Shown: positions 1 to 6,958, counted from the stretch's first letter. The stretch: DNA of 7,039 bases from Candidatus Zhuqueibacterota bacterium (GCA_022562855.1 JADFON010000092.1:1-7039); one strand, 5' to 3'. Numbers and translations: made by a program. The notes: generated by a model from the sequence alone, not told the origin.

Positions 1-45
1 TATGCGGGGATTTTCGATTACTCTGAAATTGAGGAAATGGAAGTG

Positions 46-1728
46 TTACTCGTTACCTTCTGCTGAAATTATCCCTACTTTGGCGGAGCCGTAGAAAATT
101 GCGTTGAATATATACTTGAAGGAGGTCTGAGCCTGCGCTCTGTAAATAGGATCGGCGCCCAGAATCACAATTTTGCCTCTTCCGAACGAGGCTTCAACTA
201 CGTTTGCTTTTCCTTTCAGATGATCGCCACCCTCCAGCCAGCCGCTCAAAAGAAGGTCGGAAGTGTTCGGATAAGACGCAACCACTTTGCCCTGGGAAAC
301 AGAATAAAAACCGGGACCCCCACCCCTTCCTCCGAGACTGCGATAGAATATTGAGCCCTCGGCATCGAGTCCGTATGCTATGGGATTATTTATGTTATTT
401 GTCATCCTCAGTATAGAACCGGGAATATAGACTTCTCCCTGCGGTATATTTCTGCCGCCACTTGTAATGCCGAGATTAAAATTCTTGATTACAAAATCGT
501 TGCTTGCACCGTAGGTGATAAGCATTCCGCCGTTTCTTACGAAGTTTTTCAGATTTTCAAGACCTTCCCGTCCGATCCCTCCCTGGTATTCCGGCGGGGT
601 ATTTCCTCCGCGACCATCAAGAATAGATCTTTCATTGTCATTAGCGAAAATGATCGCATCATATTTTGAATTCAGTTCACCGGCGATAAATACATCATTA
701 TGTGCGGACTCCATGTTAAATTCAAATTCCTCCAATACCCAGCGCGTCCATCCTTCGTTCATATTTCTTCCCGACCACGACTTAAACAGACCGATCTTGA
801 CCGGTTCAAGTTTGTAACCGTTTAAATTTCCCGAGGACTGGCGGGCAGTCAAGTCAAGGTTGTATTCCCGTGCAGCAGCCTTGATTTGTTCGGCTTTATC
901 ACCATCGTCAAAAAGTATGACCGTTCCCGCAGGATATTCCGTATTTCCATCGACGAAGTTTTCACTTGTCCAGTATATCCTGACATTTTCGGGAAGTAAA
1001 TTGTTTAACGCTTTATACATCCCGTTTGAGTTGTGCGACATAATATAACCGTTTGGCGCATCCCCTTCTGCAATTTTTGGCAGTGGAATTTCCGGTTCAG
1101 TCATCAATTCCGTAGTCACCTGGAACTCTTCGTCAATCCATCTTACCTCGACCCCCATCAGAAGAGGAAGTGTGTGGGCGACCAAGTCATAAGGGCGGTC
1201 CAGAGGTCCGCCGGGATACTGTCTCAATTCGGGATACGATTGACGTTCAAGTAATGTTTTTGCAAAACTGTAATAGGGTTGATTCATAAATATTATTGCG
1301 CTTTCTGCGCTGTAATCATTACCACCGGCGGTGAAATTTCCTGTCGCTTTGTGTACCTCAACCGAACCGAATTGCAAAATATCGATCAACCATTTGGTCG
1401 TAAACGGGTCTTTTTGTCCGGCAGGTATAATCACCGCATAGGGTCCGGTTTTATCCGCAACGGCGTTTTTGCCAATCTTGTAAAAATTCGACAACCAAAT
1501 CTCCCGGTTTAATGCAACATGTTCCAGGGCAGCCATCGCGGCTTCATGTGTATATTCCACGATCTTTGCAAGATTCCAGACGCCGCCCTCCCATGGTACC
1601 GGGTAGAACTGGGTCCGTTGTCCGCTTGGGTTTGTTTCGCTGGGCGCAGCCCATGCGGTTGTGCTTGCTGTTCCGTCAGAATACGCACCGAACCGTGATA
1701 ATGGTGAAACGCCCTTCCCGGAGTCCAT
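46..1728 (-). CDS. C-terminal fragment of the frameshifted M14 lipoprotein (middle and GATase1-like domains)
   Basis: Open frame of 560 residues, genuine from residue 20 (base 1671) to the TAA at 46-48. Residues 1-19 are the wrong-frame reading of the end of the M14 domain. The ATG at 1728 has no ribosome binding site, so this is unlikely to be a gene of its own. Residues 41-300 match the unassigned middle region of the neighbour (shared FTAGG and RPYD..., LP..MGVE). Residues 308-560 match its GATase1-like domain, including the closing PxxRAQ...FK.IFN pattern. The nucleophile turn reads TYGAS (405-409), with no cysteine. A Gly-rich loop lies at 464-473. There is no signal peptide, so a separately translated product would stay in the cytoplasm. 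Confidence 0.75.
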   Translation of the reverse strand: MDSGKGVSPLSRFGAYSDGTASTTAWAAPSETNPSGQRTQFYPVPWEGGVWNLAKIVEYTHEAAMAALEHVALNREIWLSNFYKIGKNAVADKTGPYAVIIPAGQKDPFTTKWLIDILQFGSVEVHKATGNFTAGGNDYSAESAIIFMNQPYYSFAKTLLERQSYPELRQYPGGPLDRPYDLVAHTLPLLMGVEVRWIDEEFQVTTELMTEPEIPLPKIAEGDAPNGYIMSHNSNGMYKALNNLLPENVRIYWTSENFVDGNTEYPAGTVILFDDGDKAEQIKAAAREYNLDLTARQSSGNLNGYKLEPVKIGLFKSWSGRNMNEGWTRWVLEEFEFNMESAHNDVFIAGELNSKYDAIIFANDNERSILDGRGGNTPPEYQGGIGREGLENLKNFVRNGGMLITYGASNDFVIKNFNLGITSGGRNIPQGEVYIPGSILRMTNNINNPIAYGLDAEGSIFYRSLGGRGGGPGFYSVSQGKVVASYPNTSDLLLSGWLEGGDHLKGKANVVEASFGRGKIVILGADPIYRAQAQTSFKYIFNAIFYGSAKVGIISAEGNE

Positions 1729-2618
1729 GAATCATAGGTGCTGTTGGCGTCAACTCCTGTATATCCTTTTGCCACAAGCCTGTTCTGCATAAAGGTTCCC
1801 ATCATATTACTGTTCACCTGCAGGATGGGGTCGATGTTCGGTTCCCACGGGTCCTCGAACGGAGGAACAAATAACCTCGAACCGCCGCCTTTCTGATGTT
1901 GATCGACAACAACCTGCGGATGCCATTCGTCATAGAGTTTTTTGATAGATATCCGGGTTTCTTTCTGGGTGAACATATACCAATCGCGGTTGTTATCGTG
2001 ACCGACATACCGCTGGTACAGATACGGCAAACCGGAGCCTTCATATTCGGTATCGACATATTTTCTATACCAATCGACAACCATCCTGTACCCGTCGGGG
2101 TTGTGATTCGGCGATAGAATGATAATCGTGTTGTCGAGAATAGAATTGATATACGGCGTATTCTCACTTACCAACCGGTATGCGGTTACAATTCCTGCCA
2201 GTGCGGGTCCTACCTCAGTGGCATGGATGCTTTCATTAATCCCGATGATAACCTTTCCTTCACGGATTATTTCGGCTGCCTCTTCATCAGTCGTTGTCCG
2301 CGGGTCGGCAAGTTTTGCGTTCATTTCTTTGTATTTTTCAAGATTTCGAATATTTTCCTCCGACGAAATATACGCCATCAGGTACGGGTTATCATCGGTA
2401 GTCCTGCCGACCTCTTCCACGATTATTCTGCCGGATACTTCGTCAAGCGCCCGTAAATATGCATTAATCTCATCAGGATGGGCAAGCTTTTTATCGGCGC
2501 CTATTATGAAACCGAAGTGAGACTCGGGCGTAGGAATGTTACCCGGAGGCGATTGTGAAGAACAGCCAAGACCAAAGGTAAATAGTGCCAAAGCTAAAAT
2601 TCTGTATTTGAAGAACAT
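1509..2618 (-). CDS. N-terminal fragment of the frameshifted M14 lipoprotein (signal peptide and catalytic domain)
   Basis: Open frame of 369 residues, of which 1-316 are genuine and 317-369 are out-of-frame sequence with no resemblance to the paralogue. It starts with a hydrophobic signal segment ending in GLGC (Cys19). Gly at -3 makes a poor lipobox, but Cys19 is the only cysteine in the reconstructed protein, and the paralogue is a clearer lipoprotein. Zinc ligands H132, E135 (HATE) and H241 (DQHQKG), a probable substrate-binding pair N210-R211 and catalytic E316 are all inside this fragment, so a truncated product could in principle keep the M14 active site. The start is strongly supported by AGGGAGG at 2624-2630, five bases before the ATG. 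Confidence 0.8.
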   Translation of the reverse strand: MFFKYRILALALFTFGLGCSSQSPPGNIPTPESHFGFIIGADKKLAHPDEINAYLRALDEVSGRIIVEEVGRTTDDNPYLMAYISSEENIRNLEKYKEMNAKLADPRTTTDEEAAEIIREGKVIIGINESIHATEVGPALAGIVTAYRLVSENTPYINSILDNTIIILSPNHNPDGYRMVVDWYRKYVDTEYEGSGLPYLYQRYVGHDNNRDWYMFTQKETRISIKKLYDEWHPQVVVDQHQKGGGSRLFVPPFEDPWEPNIDPILQVNSNMMGTFMQNRLVAKGYTGVDANSTYDSWTPGRAFHHYHGSVRILTEQQAQPHGLRPAKQTQADNGPSSTRYHGRAASGILQRSWNIHMKPRWLPWNMLH

Positions 2619-2623
2619 AAAAA

Positions 2624-2630
2624 CCTCCCT
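2624..2630 (-). promoter_or_regulatory. Strong ribosome binding site of the second M14 gene
   Basis: Reads AGGGAGG on the minus strand, followed by a five-T spacer and ATG. It fixes the start of the frameshifted gene at 2618 and is the best Shine-Dalgarno in the window, suggesting the broken gene was or is well translated. Confidence 0.8.
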
Positions 2631-2646
2631 TGAAACTGCAATTAAT

Positions 2647-2669
2647 CTTTAAGCGGTCACGCCTTAAAG
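2647..2669 (-). promoter_or_regulatory. Hairpin or palindrome between pgsA and the second M14 gene
   Basis: On the minus strand CTTTAA-G-GCG pairs with CGC-TTAAAG around a TGAC loop: nine base pairs with one bulged G. It lies 25 bases after the pgsA stop and 28 before the M14 start. No run of Ts follows on the minus strand, so it is a poor intrinsic terminator. It could be a weak terminator or processing site, an mRNA stabiliser, or an operator. AATTAAT/ATTAATT further out could extend the pairing. Confidence 0.4.
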
Positions 2670-2694
2670 TAATACTTTATAATTAATTCTTATT

Positions 2695-3252
2695 TCATTT
2701 ATTTAATAAACCTTTAGCATGAGACGCTTTGTAATATCCTATTAAGGACCAGAAAAGAAATATCATCGAAAGATACAAAACATATATCTTTAAAAAATCA
2801 ATATCCATCACGTATACAAAGATCAGGACGGAGTAAACGGTGACCGTCCACTTACCGAGCAAATTTGAACCTGGCACAACACCGGTTTTTCTTATTACAA
2901 TTATCCCAGCGACAACAATAATAATATCACGCAAGACCAAAAGAATTAACGCCCAAAGAGGAAAATCTCTGTAAAGCACCAAACCGACCGCAATAGCCGC
3001 AATCGCTAATTTATCTGCGAGCGGGTCTAATATTTTCCCTGATTCCGTTATCTGATTCAGTTTTCTTGCAAAATAACCGTCAAGGTAATCGGACAGTATC
3101 ATCAATAGGCAAATAACAAGTAGTTCGGTATAACCCCTCTGCAAGGACAAATAATAGACCATAAACGGGATTAAGACAATTCGCAGAACGCTGAATGCGT
3201 TCGGAATATTGACAATCCTGTTAAACCCACGATCTGCGTCATCAACTGTCAT
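2695..3252 (-). CDS. pgsA: CDP-alcohol phosphatidyltransferase, probably CDP-diacylglycerol-glycerol-3-phosphate 3-phosphatidyltransferase
   Basis: Membrane enzyme expected to transfer the phosphatidyl group from CDP-diacylglycerol to glycerol 3-phosphate, giving phosphatidylglycerol phosphate. The 185-residue product is the usual PgsA size. The CDP-alcohol phosphotransferase signature is complete: D55, D58-G59, A62-R63, G72, D76 and D80. The N-terminal NIPN...S..R pattern at 15-24 is typical of PgsA. About six hydrophobic helices are visible (roughly 15-37, 43-58, 84-97, 98-120, 134-150, 157-175). ATG at 3250-3252 is the only plausible start, because an in-frame TGA lies two codons upstream. 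No Shine-Dalgarno is seen; the leader is AT-rich and can fold into a small hairpin at 3259-3276. The gene lies 66 bases after the intact M14 gene and 76 before the broken one. The family is certain. PgsA rather than a cardiolipin-, inositol- or serine-type relative is the best reading from length, the N-terminal motif and the presence of cdsA nearby. Confidence 0.9.
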   Translation of the reverse strand: MTVDDADRGFNRIVNIPNAFSVLRIVLIPFMVYYLSLQRGYTELLVICLLMILSDYLDGYFARKLNQITESGKILDPLADKLAIAAIAVGLVLYRDFPLWALILLVLRDIIIVVAGIIVIRKTGVVPGSNLLGKWTVTVYSVLIFVYVMDIDFLKIYVLYLSMIFLFWSLIGYYKASHAKGLLNK

Positions 3253-3318
3253 AATTCAAATTTGCAATTCCAAATTCTAAACTTACTGCTAAGATTCATG
3301 CACGATGACAGAATTTCA

Positions 3319-5862
3319 TTATCTTACTACCGGCATCCCACTATAAAGAATCGAATTAAATATTAATTTGAACGTACCAACAGGTTGCGCTCTAAACATC
3401 GGTTCAAAACCGATAAGAACGACCTTACCATTGCCAAGAGTTTCATGAATTATAGTGGGTTTACTCTGAATGTGTCCGGGTCCCAGCAGATAACCGGAAA
3501 CCAGCGGATTGGAATTCGGATACCTGCCAAGTATACGCCCCTGATCGGCTCTCAGCAATGTGTTATTTCGGAAAAAGATGTATGTCTCTTCCTGCATCCC
3601 AAATGTAACCGGGTGAGACGTATCTACATTGATCTTCAAAACCGATCCCGGTATGGAAAACTCCTGCCGGTCAAATTGTGCCGGGCTGATCCTTAATCCT
3701 AATGTCTGAGCAACATTTGTAACAGCCCCTGACCAGGCAACGACCGTACCTCCCCGACTTACAAAATCGCTTGTTTCTATTCTGATTTTTCTCAGCGCTT
3801 CCTGCTGAGTCTGTATCTGTTCCGGTGTCAATTGCTGCTGACCGCCTCTGCCTCCGCCGCCCGGTATCTGCGGAGAAATCGTATACAGCAAGACATCAAA
3901 ACGTTCATTGAGATTTCCGGTTTCGAAGTCGTCATAATCTACTAAATCAAAATCGAATTCATGTTTCTCAAGGGTCCAGCGCATCCATCCGACCGGCATA
4001 CTATTCGGATTATTTATCAACCCTATCCGCGGTTTTGAAAGCGGAACCTTTGTTGAGTTGTCGGCGCTGTTTGACTCAACGATTGTAATCGAAAGTTCAT
4101 TTGACATATCCGCCAGGTCTTGCGCAACAGTACCCTGGTCTTCGAGGACAATGCTCCCGGGGGGAAGATCGATCCCATTTACCGTATGAGATTCTGTGAT
4201 CATTGACAAAGAATAGCCCTTGGCGAATAATTTATTGACTGCTTTGAAATGGTCGATTGAATTTCCGCCGATATAAAATGTTTGTGCGTTATCCTGCCGA
4301 ACGTTTACCGCCACCGGTACCGCGACCGTATACGGCTGGGTGTTTACCTCAAAAGTCTCATCTATCTTATCGTATTCGACGCCCATCTGGAGAGGCAGGT
4401 TCCAGCCTGTAATATCATAGGGTCGTCTGTCCGCCGGATATATTTGATTATCCATCATTCCGAGGAGATGAGCGCGCGCAGGCTGTGCAAGAAATGCAAT
4501 GATACTTCCTTCAGGGTATGACGTGCCGCCTGCTGTAAACTCTTCTGTCGCAATTTCAAAATCGGTATCCTGTTTGAGCATTGTTTCGAGAAAATAGACA
4601 AGAGCGCCTTTATCATGCTGATCTGCCGGCATTACGAAAGCGAACGGTTTTTCGGACTCACCCTTTTCTACCGCTTCCTTGTTCATCGTATAATAATTTC
4701 TCATATACATGTCTTTGTTGCGCGCCGCCGCTTTTAATACGGACATGACAACAATCCTGTCCTGTTCGATTATATCACTTAACCTCCAAACCCGGTCGTC
4801 TTGCCAGGGAACCGGATAATTGATTGTGGGAGTTGGAGCGGAACGACCTTCCGGTTCACGGGGTGAAGCAAGATTTGCGCTGGCAACTTCCGAAAGAATA
4901 CCGACCATATTGTGAAAATAGGGGGCTGTTCTCATTCCGCCATGCCACCACATCGTAAAACCCGCATGGTCCTCGACCCATGGATACCCGCCTGCAATAA
5001 GGTCTGTTGTCATGTAACCGCCGAGCATCTCCAACTGCCTGACGATCAGCGGGTTTATCAAGGGATTTAACGGATCCGTAAACGGAGGAATGAATATCCT
5101 GGCTCCCTGACCCTTTTGATGCATGTCAAAAACGATCTCGGGGTGCCATTCTTCGTACATTTGCTTCCCGACAATCATCGACTCTTTTTGTGTCAGCATA
5201 TACCAGTCACGGTTGTTGTCATGCCCGGTATATTCACTATATATTCGTGGCAGTGAAGTTACATTGACGCCGGGACCCGGGTTTTGACTCATGTAATGGT
5301 CTGCGGTCATTTGCACTCCGTCGGGATTTGCAGCCGGGAAATAGACAAATACGACGTTTTCGAGTATCTGCTTGACAACATCGCTGTTATCGGTCGCCAA
5401 GTGATAGGCAATAACCGGTGAAGCCTGCGTTGCGCCAAGTTCCGTGGCATGCAAACTGCTCGATACAAGCACTACAGCTTTGCCGTTTTCAATAAGCCCC
5501 GGAAGCTCCGAATCGGAGGTCAATCTCGGATCAGCCAGTTTTTGCCGGATACTTTTCAGATTTTCAATATTAGCGAGGTTAGCCGGAGATGAAATTAACG
5601 CAGTGATCATCGGTCTGCCCTGTTCGGTCTCTCCATGCTCTACGACAAGCACCCTGTCCGAAGCATCGTCAAGCGCCTTGAAATAACTATAAATCTGGTC
5701 CCAATTCGCCATTTTATAATCTGTCCCGGGAACAAATCCTATCACCGATTCGGGTGTGGGAATCGATCCTGGGCTTACATTACCGACTTCACTTTGAGAG
5801 CACGCGAATAATAAACCGAGCACAGATACAAGTGTCACACAAAATCTGAAAAAAACTTTCAT
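3319..5862 (-). CDS. M14-family zinc carboxypeptidase-like lipoprotein with C-terminal GATase1-like domain
   Basis: Secreted metallopeptidase-like protein of 847 residues; substrate unknown. Residues 1-21 are a lipoprotein signal peptide with lipobox L-F-A-C, Cys21 being the predicted lipidated residue and the only cysteine after the signal. The M14 domain spans about 35-335. Zinc ligands are H138 and E141 (HATE) and H248 (DMHQKG). NPDG lies at 179-182, a probable Asn-Arg substrate-binding pair at N217-R218, and the predicted catalytic Glu at E325 (ILSE). A middle region of unassigned fold (about 350-600) is followed by a class I glutamine-amidotransferase-like domain (about 608-847) containing a Gly/Gln-rich loop at 666-690. 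That domain has Ser, not Cys, near the expected nucleophile turn (about 708-713), so amidotransferase activity is unlikely. The start is well supported by AGGAG at 5868-5872, five bases before ATG. All M14 catalytic residues are present, so peptidase activity is plausible. The gene downstream of pgsA encodes a paralogue. Confidence 0.9.
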   Translation of the reverse strand: MKVFFRFCVTLVSVLGLLFACSQSEVGNVSPGSIPTPESVIGFVPGTDYKMANWDQIYSYFKALDDASDRVLVVEHGETEQGRPMITALISSPANLANIENLKSIRQKLADPRLTSDSELPGLIENGKAVVLVSSSLHATELGATQASPVIAYHLATDNSDVVKQILENVVFVYFPAANPDGVQMTADHYMSQNPGPGVNVTSLPRIYSEYTGHDNNRDWYMLTQKESMIVGKQMYEEWHPEIVFDMHQKGQGARIFIPPFTDPLNPLINPLIVRQLEMLGGYMTTDLIAGGYPWVEDHAGFTMWWHGGMRTAPYFHNMVGILSEVASANLASPREPEGRSAPTPTINYPVPWQDDRVWRLSDIIEQDRIVVMSVLKAAARNKDMYMRNYYTMNKEAVEKGESEKPFAFVMPADQHDKGALVYFLETMLKQDTDFEIATEEFTAGGTSYPEGSIIAFLAQPARAHLLGMMDNQIYPADRRPYDITGWNLPLQMGVEYDKIDETFEVNTQPYTVAVPVAVNVRQDNAQTFYIGGNSIDHFKAVNKLFAKGYSLSMITESHTVNGIDLPPGSIVLEDQGTVAQDLADMSNELSITIVESNSADNSTKVPLSKPRIGLINNPNSMPVGWMRWTLEKHEFDFDLVDYDDFETGNLNERFDVLLYTISPQIPGGGGRGGQQQLTPEQIQTQQEALRKIRIETSDFVSRGGTVVAWSGAVTNVAQTLGLRISPAQFDRQEFSIPGSVLKINVDTSHPVTFGMQEETYIFFRNNTLLRADQGRILGRYPNSNPLVSGYLLGPGHIQSKPTIIHETLGNGKVVLIGFEPMFRAQPVGTFKLIFNSILYSGMPVVR

Positions 5863-5867
5863 GATTA

Positions 5868-5872
5868 CTCCT
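5868..5872 (-). promoter_or_regulatory. Ribosome binding site of the intact M14 gene
   Basis: AGGAG on the minus strand, five bases (TAATC) before the ATG at 5862. It fixes the start and gives the full signal peptide. Confidence 0.75.
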
Positions 5873-5916
5873 GTAGAAGTTTTATATAATGTTCTTGAAT
5901 TTAGGAGAAATGGGAA

Positions 5917-5934
5917 TTCTTCGAATATGCAAAA
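5917..5934 (-). promoter_or_regulatory. Candidate shared upstream motif, M14 copy
   Basis: Reads TTTTGCATATTCGAAGAA on the minus strand, starting about 55 bases before the M14 ATG. It matches the motif upstream of cdsA at 15 of 18 positions and in the same orientation. Confidence 0.25.
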
Positions 5935-6073
5935 CCGGCTATTCTGTTTTACATTGAACGCAGCAATTGCTTATAAACGCCTGAGGACAATACCAATCAA
6001 GAGAGTATAATATACCGTAGAATAGAGCCTGCGATAGTCTACAACGATGCGTTACGTACATTCAATATAATTT

Positions 6074-6910
6074 TCAAAGATTAGTTAATATCAACCTTAC
6101 ATATCCGTATATAAACGGGCCTACAAAAATTAGACTGTCGAATCTGTCGAGTATACCGCCGTGACCGGGTAAAATAGACGAAGCGTCCTTCACTCCTGTA
6201 GAGCGTTTGAAGAAAGATTCTATCATATCTCCGAGCTGTCCGAGAATTCCTATAATCAAACCGATTATGACGGCATGATGTAAAGGAAGCTGTTGAAAAA
6301 AAATGTATTTAGCCGCCACAACCGCACCAATGGCTCCTGCCAAGCCCCCAATTCCTCCTTCAACGGTTTTTTTCGGGCTGATTACCGGAAAGAGTTTATG
6401 TTTGCCAAACATTTTCCCCGTGAAATATGCAAAAGTATCAAGCATCCATATACTCAGAAAAACACAGGCGATGATCTTTCCCCCGGTGGCGTAGCCTGTT
6501 GCAAAGGGAGATTCTCTTATTAATATGAGGCTTCCGAGAAATAGCGACAGGTAAAAAGTAGAAAGACACCTGAATGCAATTTCAAGTAACTGCTTTTCCT
6601 TGTTGCGAACAGAGGCATAGGTCAACAAATAAGCGATAAAAACAATGGATAATATATATAAGTTCTTGCCTGAATAGAGATAAAAATCAAAAAGAATCGA
6701 CGCCGATACTAAATATGAGAATAAATCAAATCTGCTGTACCCAAGTTTCTCCCCCATCAAGTGCATTTCATACAGCGACAGGAGCAATATGAGCAAAAGC
6801 AAGGCAAAAAAAAGCCATCCGCCCAAAAAAGCAAGGGCAAGCAGGACGGCGCCGCCGCTGAAACCGATAATAAGACGATTTCTGAGATTCTTGTTCCAGG
6901 TAAGACTCAA
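6074..6910 (-). CDS. cdsA: Phosphatidate cytidylyltransferase (CDP-diglyceride synthetase)
   Basis: Integral inner-membrane enzyme that converts phosphatidate and CTP to CDP-diacylglycerol and pyrophosphate, the branch-point precursor of bacterial phospholipids. The 278-residue product matches the usual CdsA length. It has about eight hydrophobic segments (roughly residues 13-45 as a pair, 62-78, 84-100, 115-133, 144-165, 185-227 and 258-275). The C-terminal CdsA family signature is complete at residues 232-258: S-x-x-K-R, then K-D, then L-P-G-H-G-G-x-x-D-R-x-D. A second conserved stretch at about 158-186 has D158 and SPKKTVEG. The start is TTG: the upstream frame reaches a TAA with no ATG or GTG between, and the next Met is at residue 48, inside the membrane region. 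No good Shine-Dalgarno is visible. It is the first gene of the visible minus-strand series and supplies the substrate of the PgsA-like enzyme two genes downstream. The family call is essentially certain; the exact start is less so. Confidence 0.96.
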   Translation of the reverse strand: MSLTWNKNLRNRLIIGFSGGAVLLALAFLGGWLFFALLLLILLLSLYEMHLMGEKLGYSRFDLFSYLVSASILFDFYLYSGKNLYILSIVFIAYLLTYASVRNKEKQLLEIAFRCLSTFYLSLFLGSLILIRESPFATGYATGGKIIACVFLSIWMLDTFAYFTGKMFGKHKLFPVISPKKTVEGGIGGLAGAIGAVVAAKYIFFQQLPLHHAVIIGLIIGILGQLGDMIESFFKRSTGVKDASSILPGHGGILDRFDSLIFVGPFIYGYVRLILTNL

Positions 6911-6940
6911 AGACAGCTCTGCGAGTTGAATTGGAGATGT

Positions 6941-6958
6941 TTATTCGAATATACAAGA
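6941..6958 (-). promoter_or_regulatory. Candidate shared upstream motif, cdsA copy
   Basis: Reads TCTTGTATATTCGAATAA on the minus strand and includes the perfect palindrome TATTCGAATA. It is centred about 40 bases before the cdsA TTG and matches 15 of 18 bases with the motif at 5917-5934. It could be a promoter element or an operator; two copies are thin evidence. Confidence 0.25.

Larger units (their letters stand above)
46..2618 (-). pseudogene. Frameshifted M14-family zinc carboxypeptidase-like lipoprotein (paralogue of the 3319-5862 gene)
   Basis: Two overlapping reading frames together align end to end with the intact neighbour. The N-terminal frame reads correctly to E316 (GSVRILTE), then runs into 53 unrelated residues. 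The true continuation (TASTTAW..., then FYPVPW, the middle domain and the GATase-like domain) lies in the frame opened by re-reading the last A of the GAA codon. Adding one A to the AA at 1671-1672 gives ETAS, matching SEVAS in the neighbour, and an 857-residue protein against 847. Predicted zinc ligands H132, E135 and H241, NPDG at 172-176 and catalytic E316 are all kept. In corrected numbering the middle region is about 345-600 and the GATase-like domain about 605-857. The context is not a classical slippery heptamer, so programmed frameshifting is unlikely. No other inactivating lesion is seen, so either a recent mutation or a sequencing or assembly error is possible. Confidence 0.85.
5863..6073. 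other. 211-base intergenic region between cdsA and the intact M14 gene
   Basis: No open frame of note and no convincing terminator after cdsA. It holds a perfect 10-base palindrome AGCAATTGCT (5962-5971), an odd palindrome GTATAATATAC (6005-6015), and a TTCGAA-containing motif (5917-5934) similar to one upstream of cdsA. A weak promoter candidate on the minus strand is TTGATT (5995-6000) with TATAAG (5970-5975); its 19-base spacing is longer than usual. The length of the gap suggests the M14 gene has its own promoter. Confidence 0.4.

Noticed and set aside
1-66. A protein-like plus-strand frame (YAGIFDYSEIEEMEV...) ending at TGA 64-66, possibly the tail of a convergent gene
   Set aside because: Only 21 codons, which stay open by chance about a third of the time, and it would overlap the M14 stop; nothing else supports it.
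1665-1685. Programmed -1 frameshifting in the second M14 gene
   Set aside because: The site (ACG GAA CAG) is not an X-XXY-YYZ slippery heptamer, and the intact paralogue needs no recoding; a missing A is simpler.
1814-2167. 117-residue minus-strand frame inside the second M14 gene
   Set aside because: It is a shifted reading of the conserved M14 region (Arg-rich, no motif); the other frame carries the zinc and substrate-binding residues.
2119-2520. 133-residue plus-strand open frame
   Set aside because: It lies fully antisense to the conserved M14 catalytic region, is Ser/Ile-rich low-quality sequence, and has no ribosome binding site or family motif.
6768-6956. 62-residue minus-strand frame overlapping the cdsA start, considered as a frameshifted N-terminus
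   Set aside because: CdsA is already full length from 6910 and this frame encodes an Arg-rich stretch unlike CdsA.
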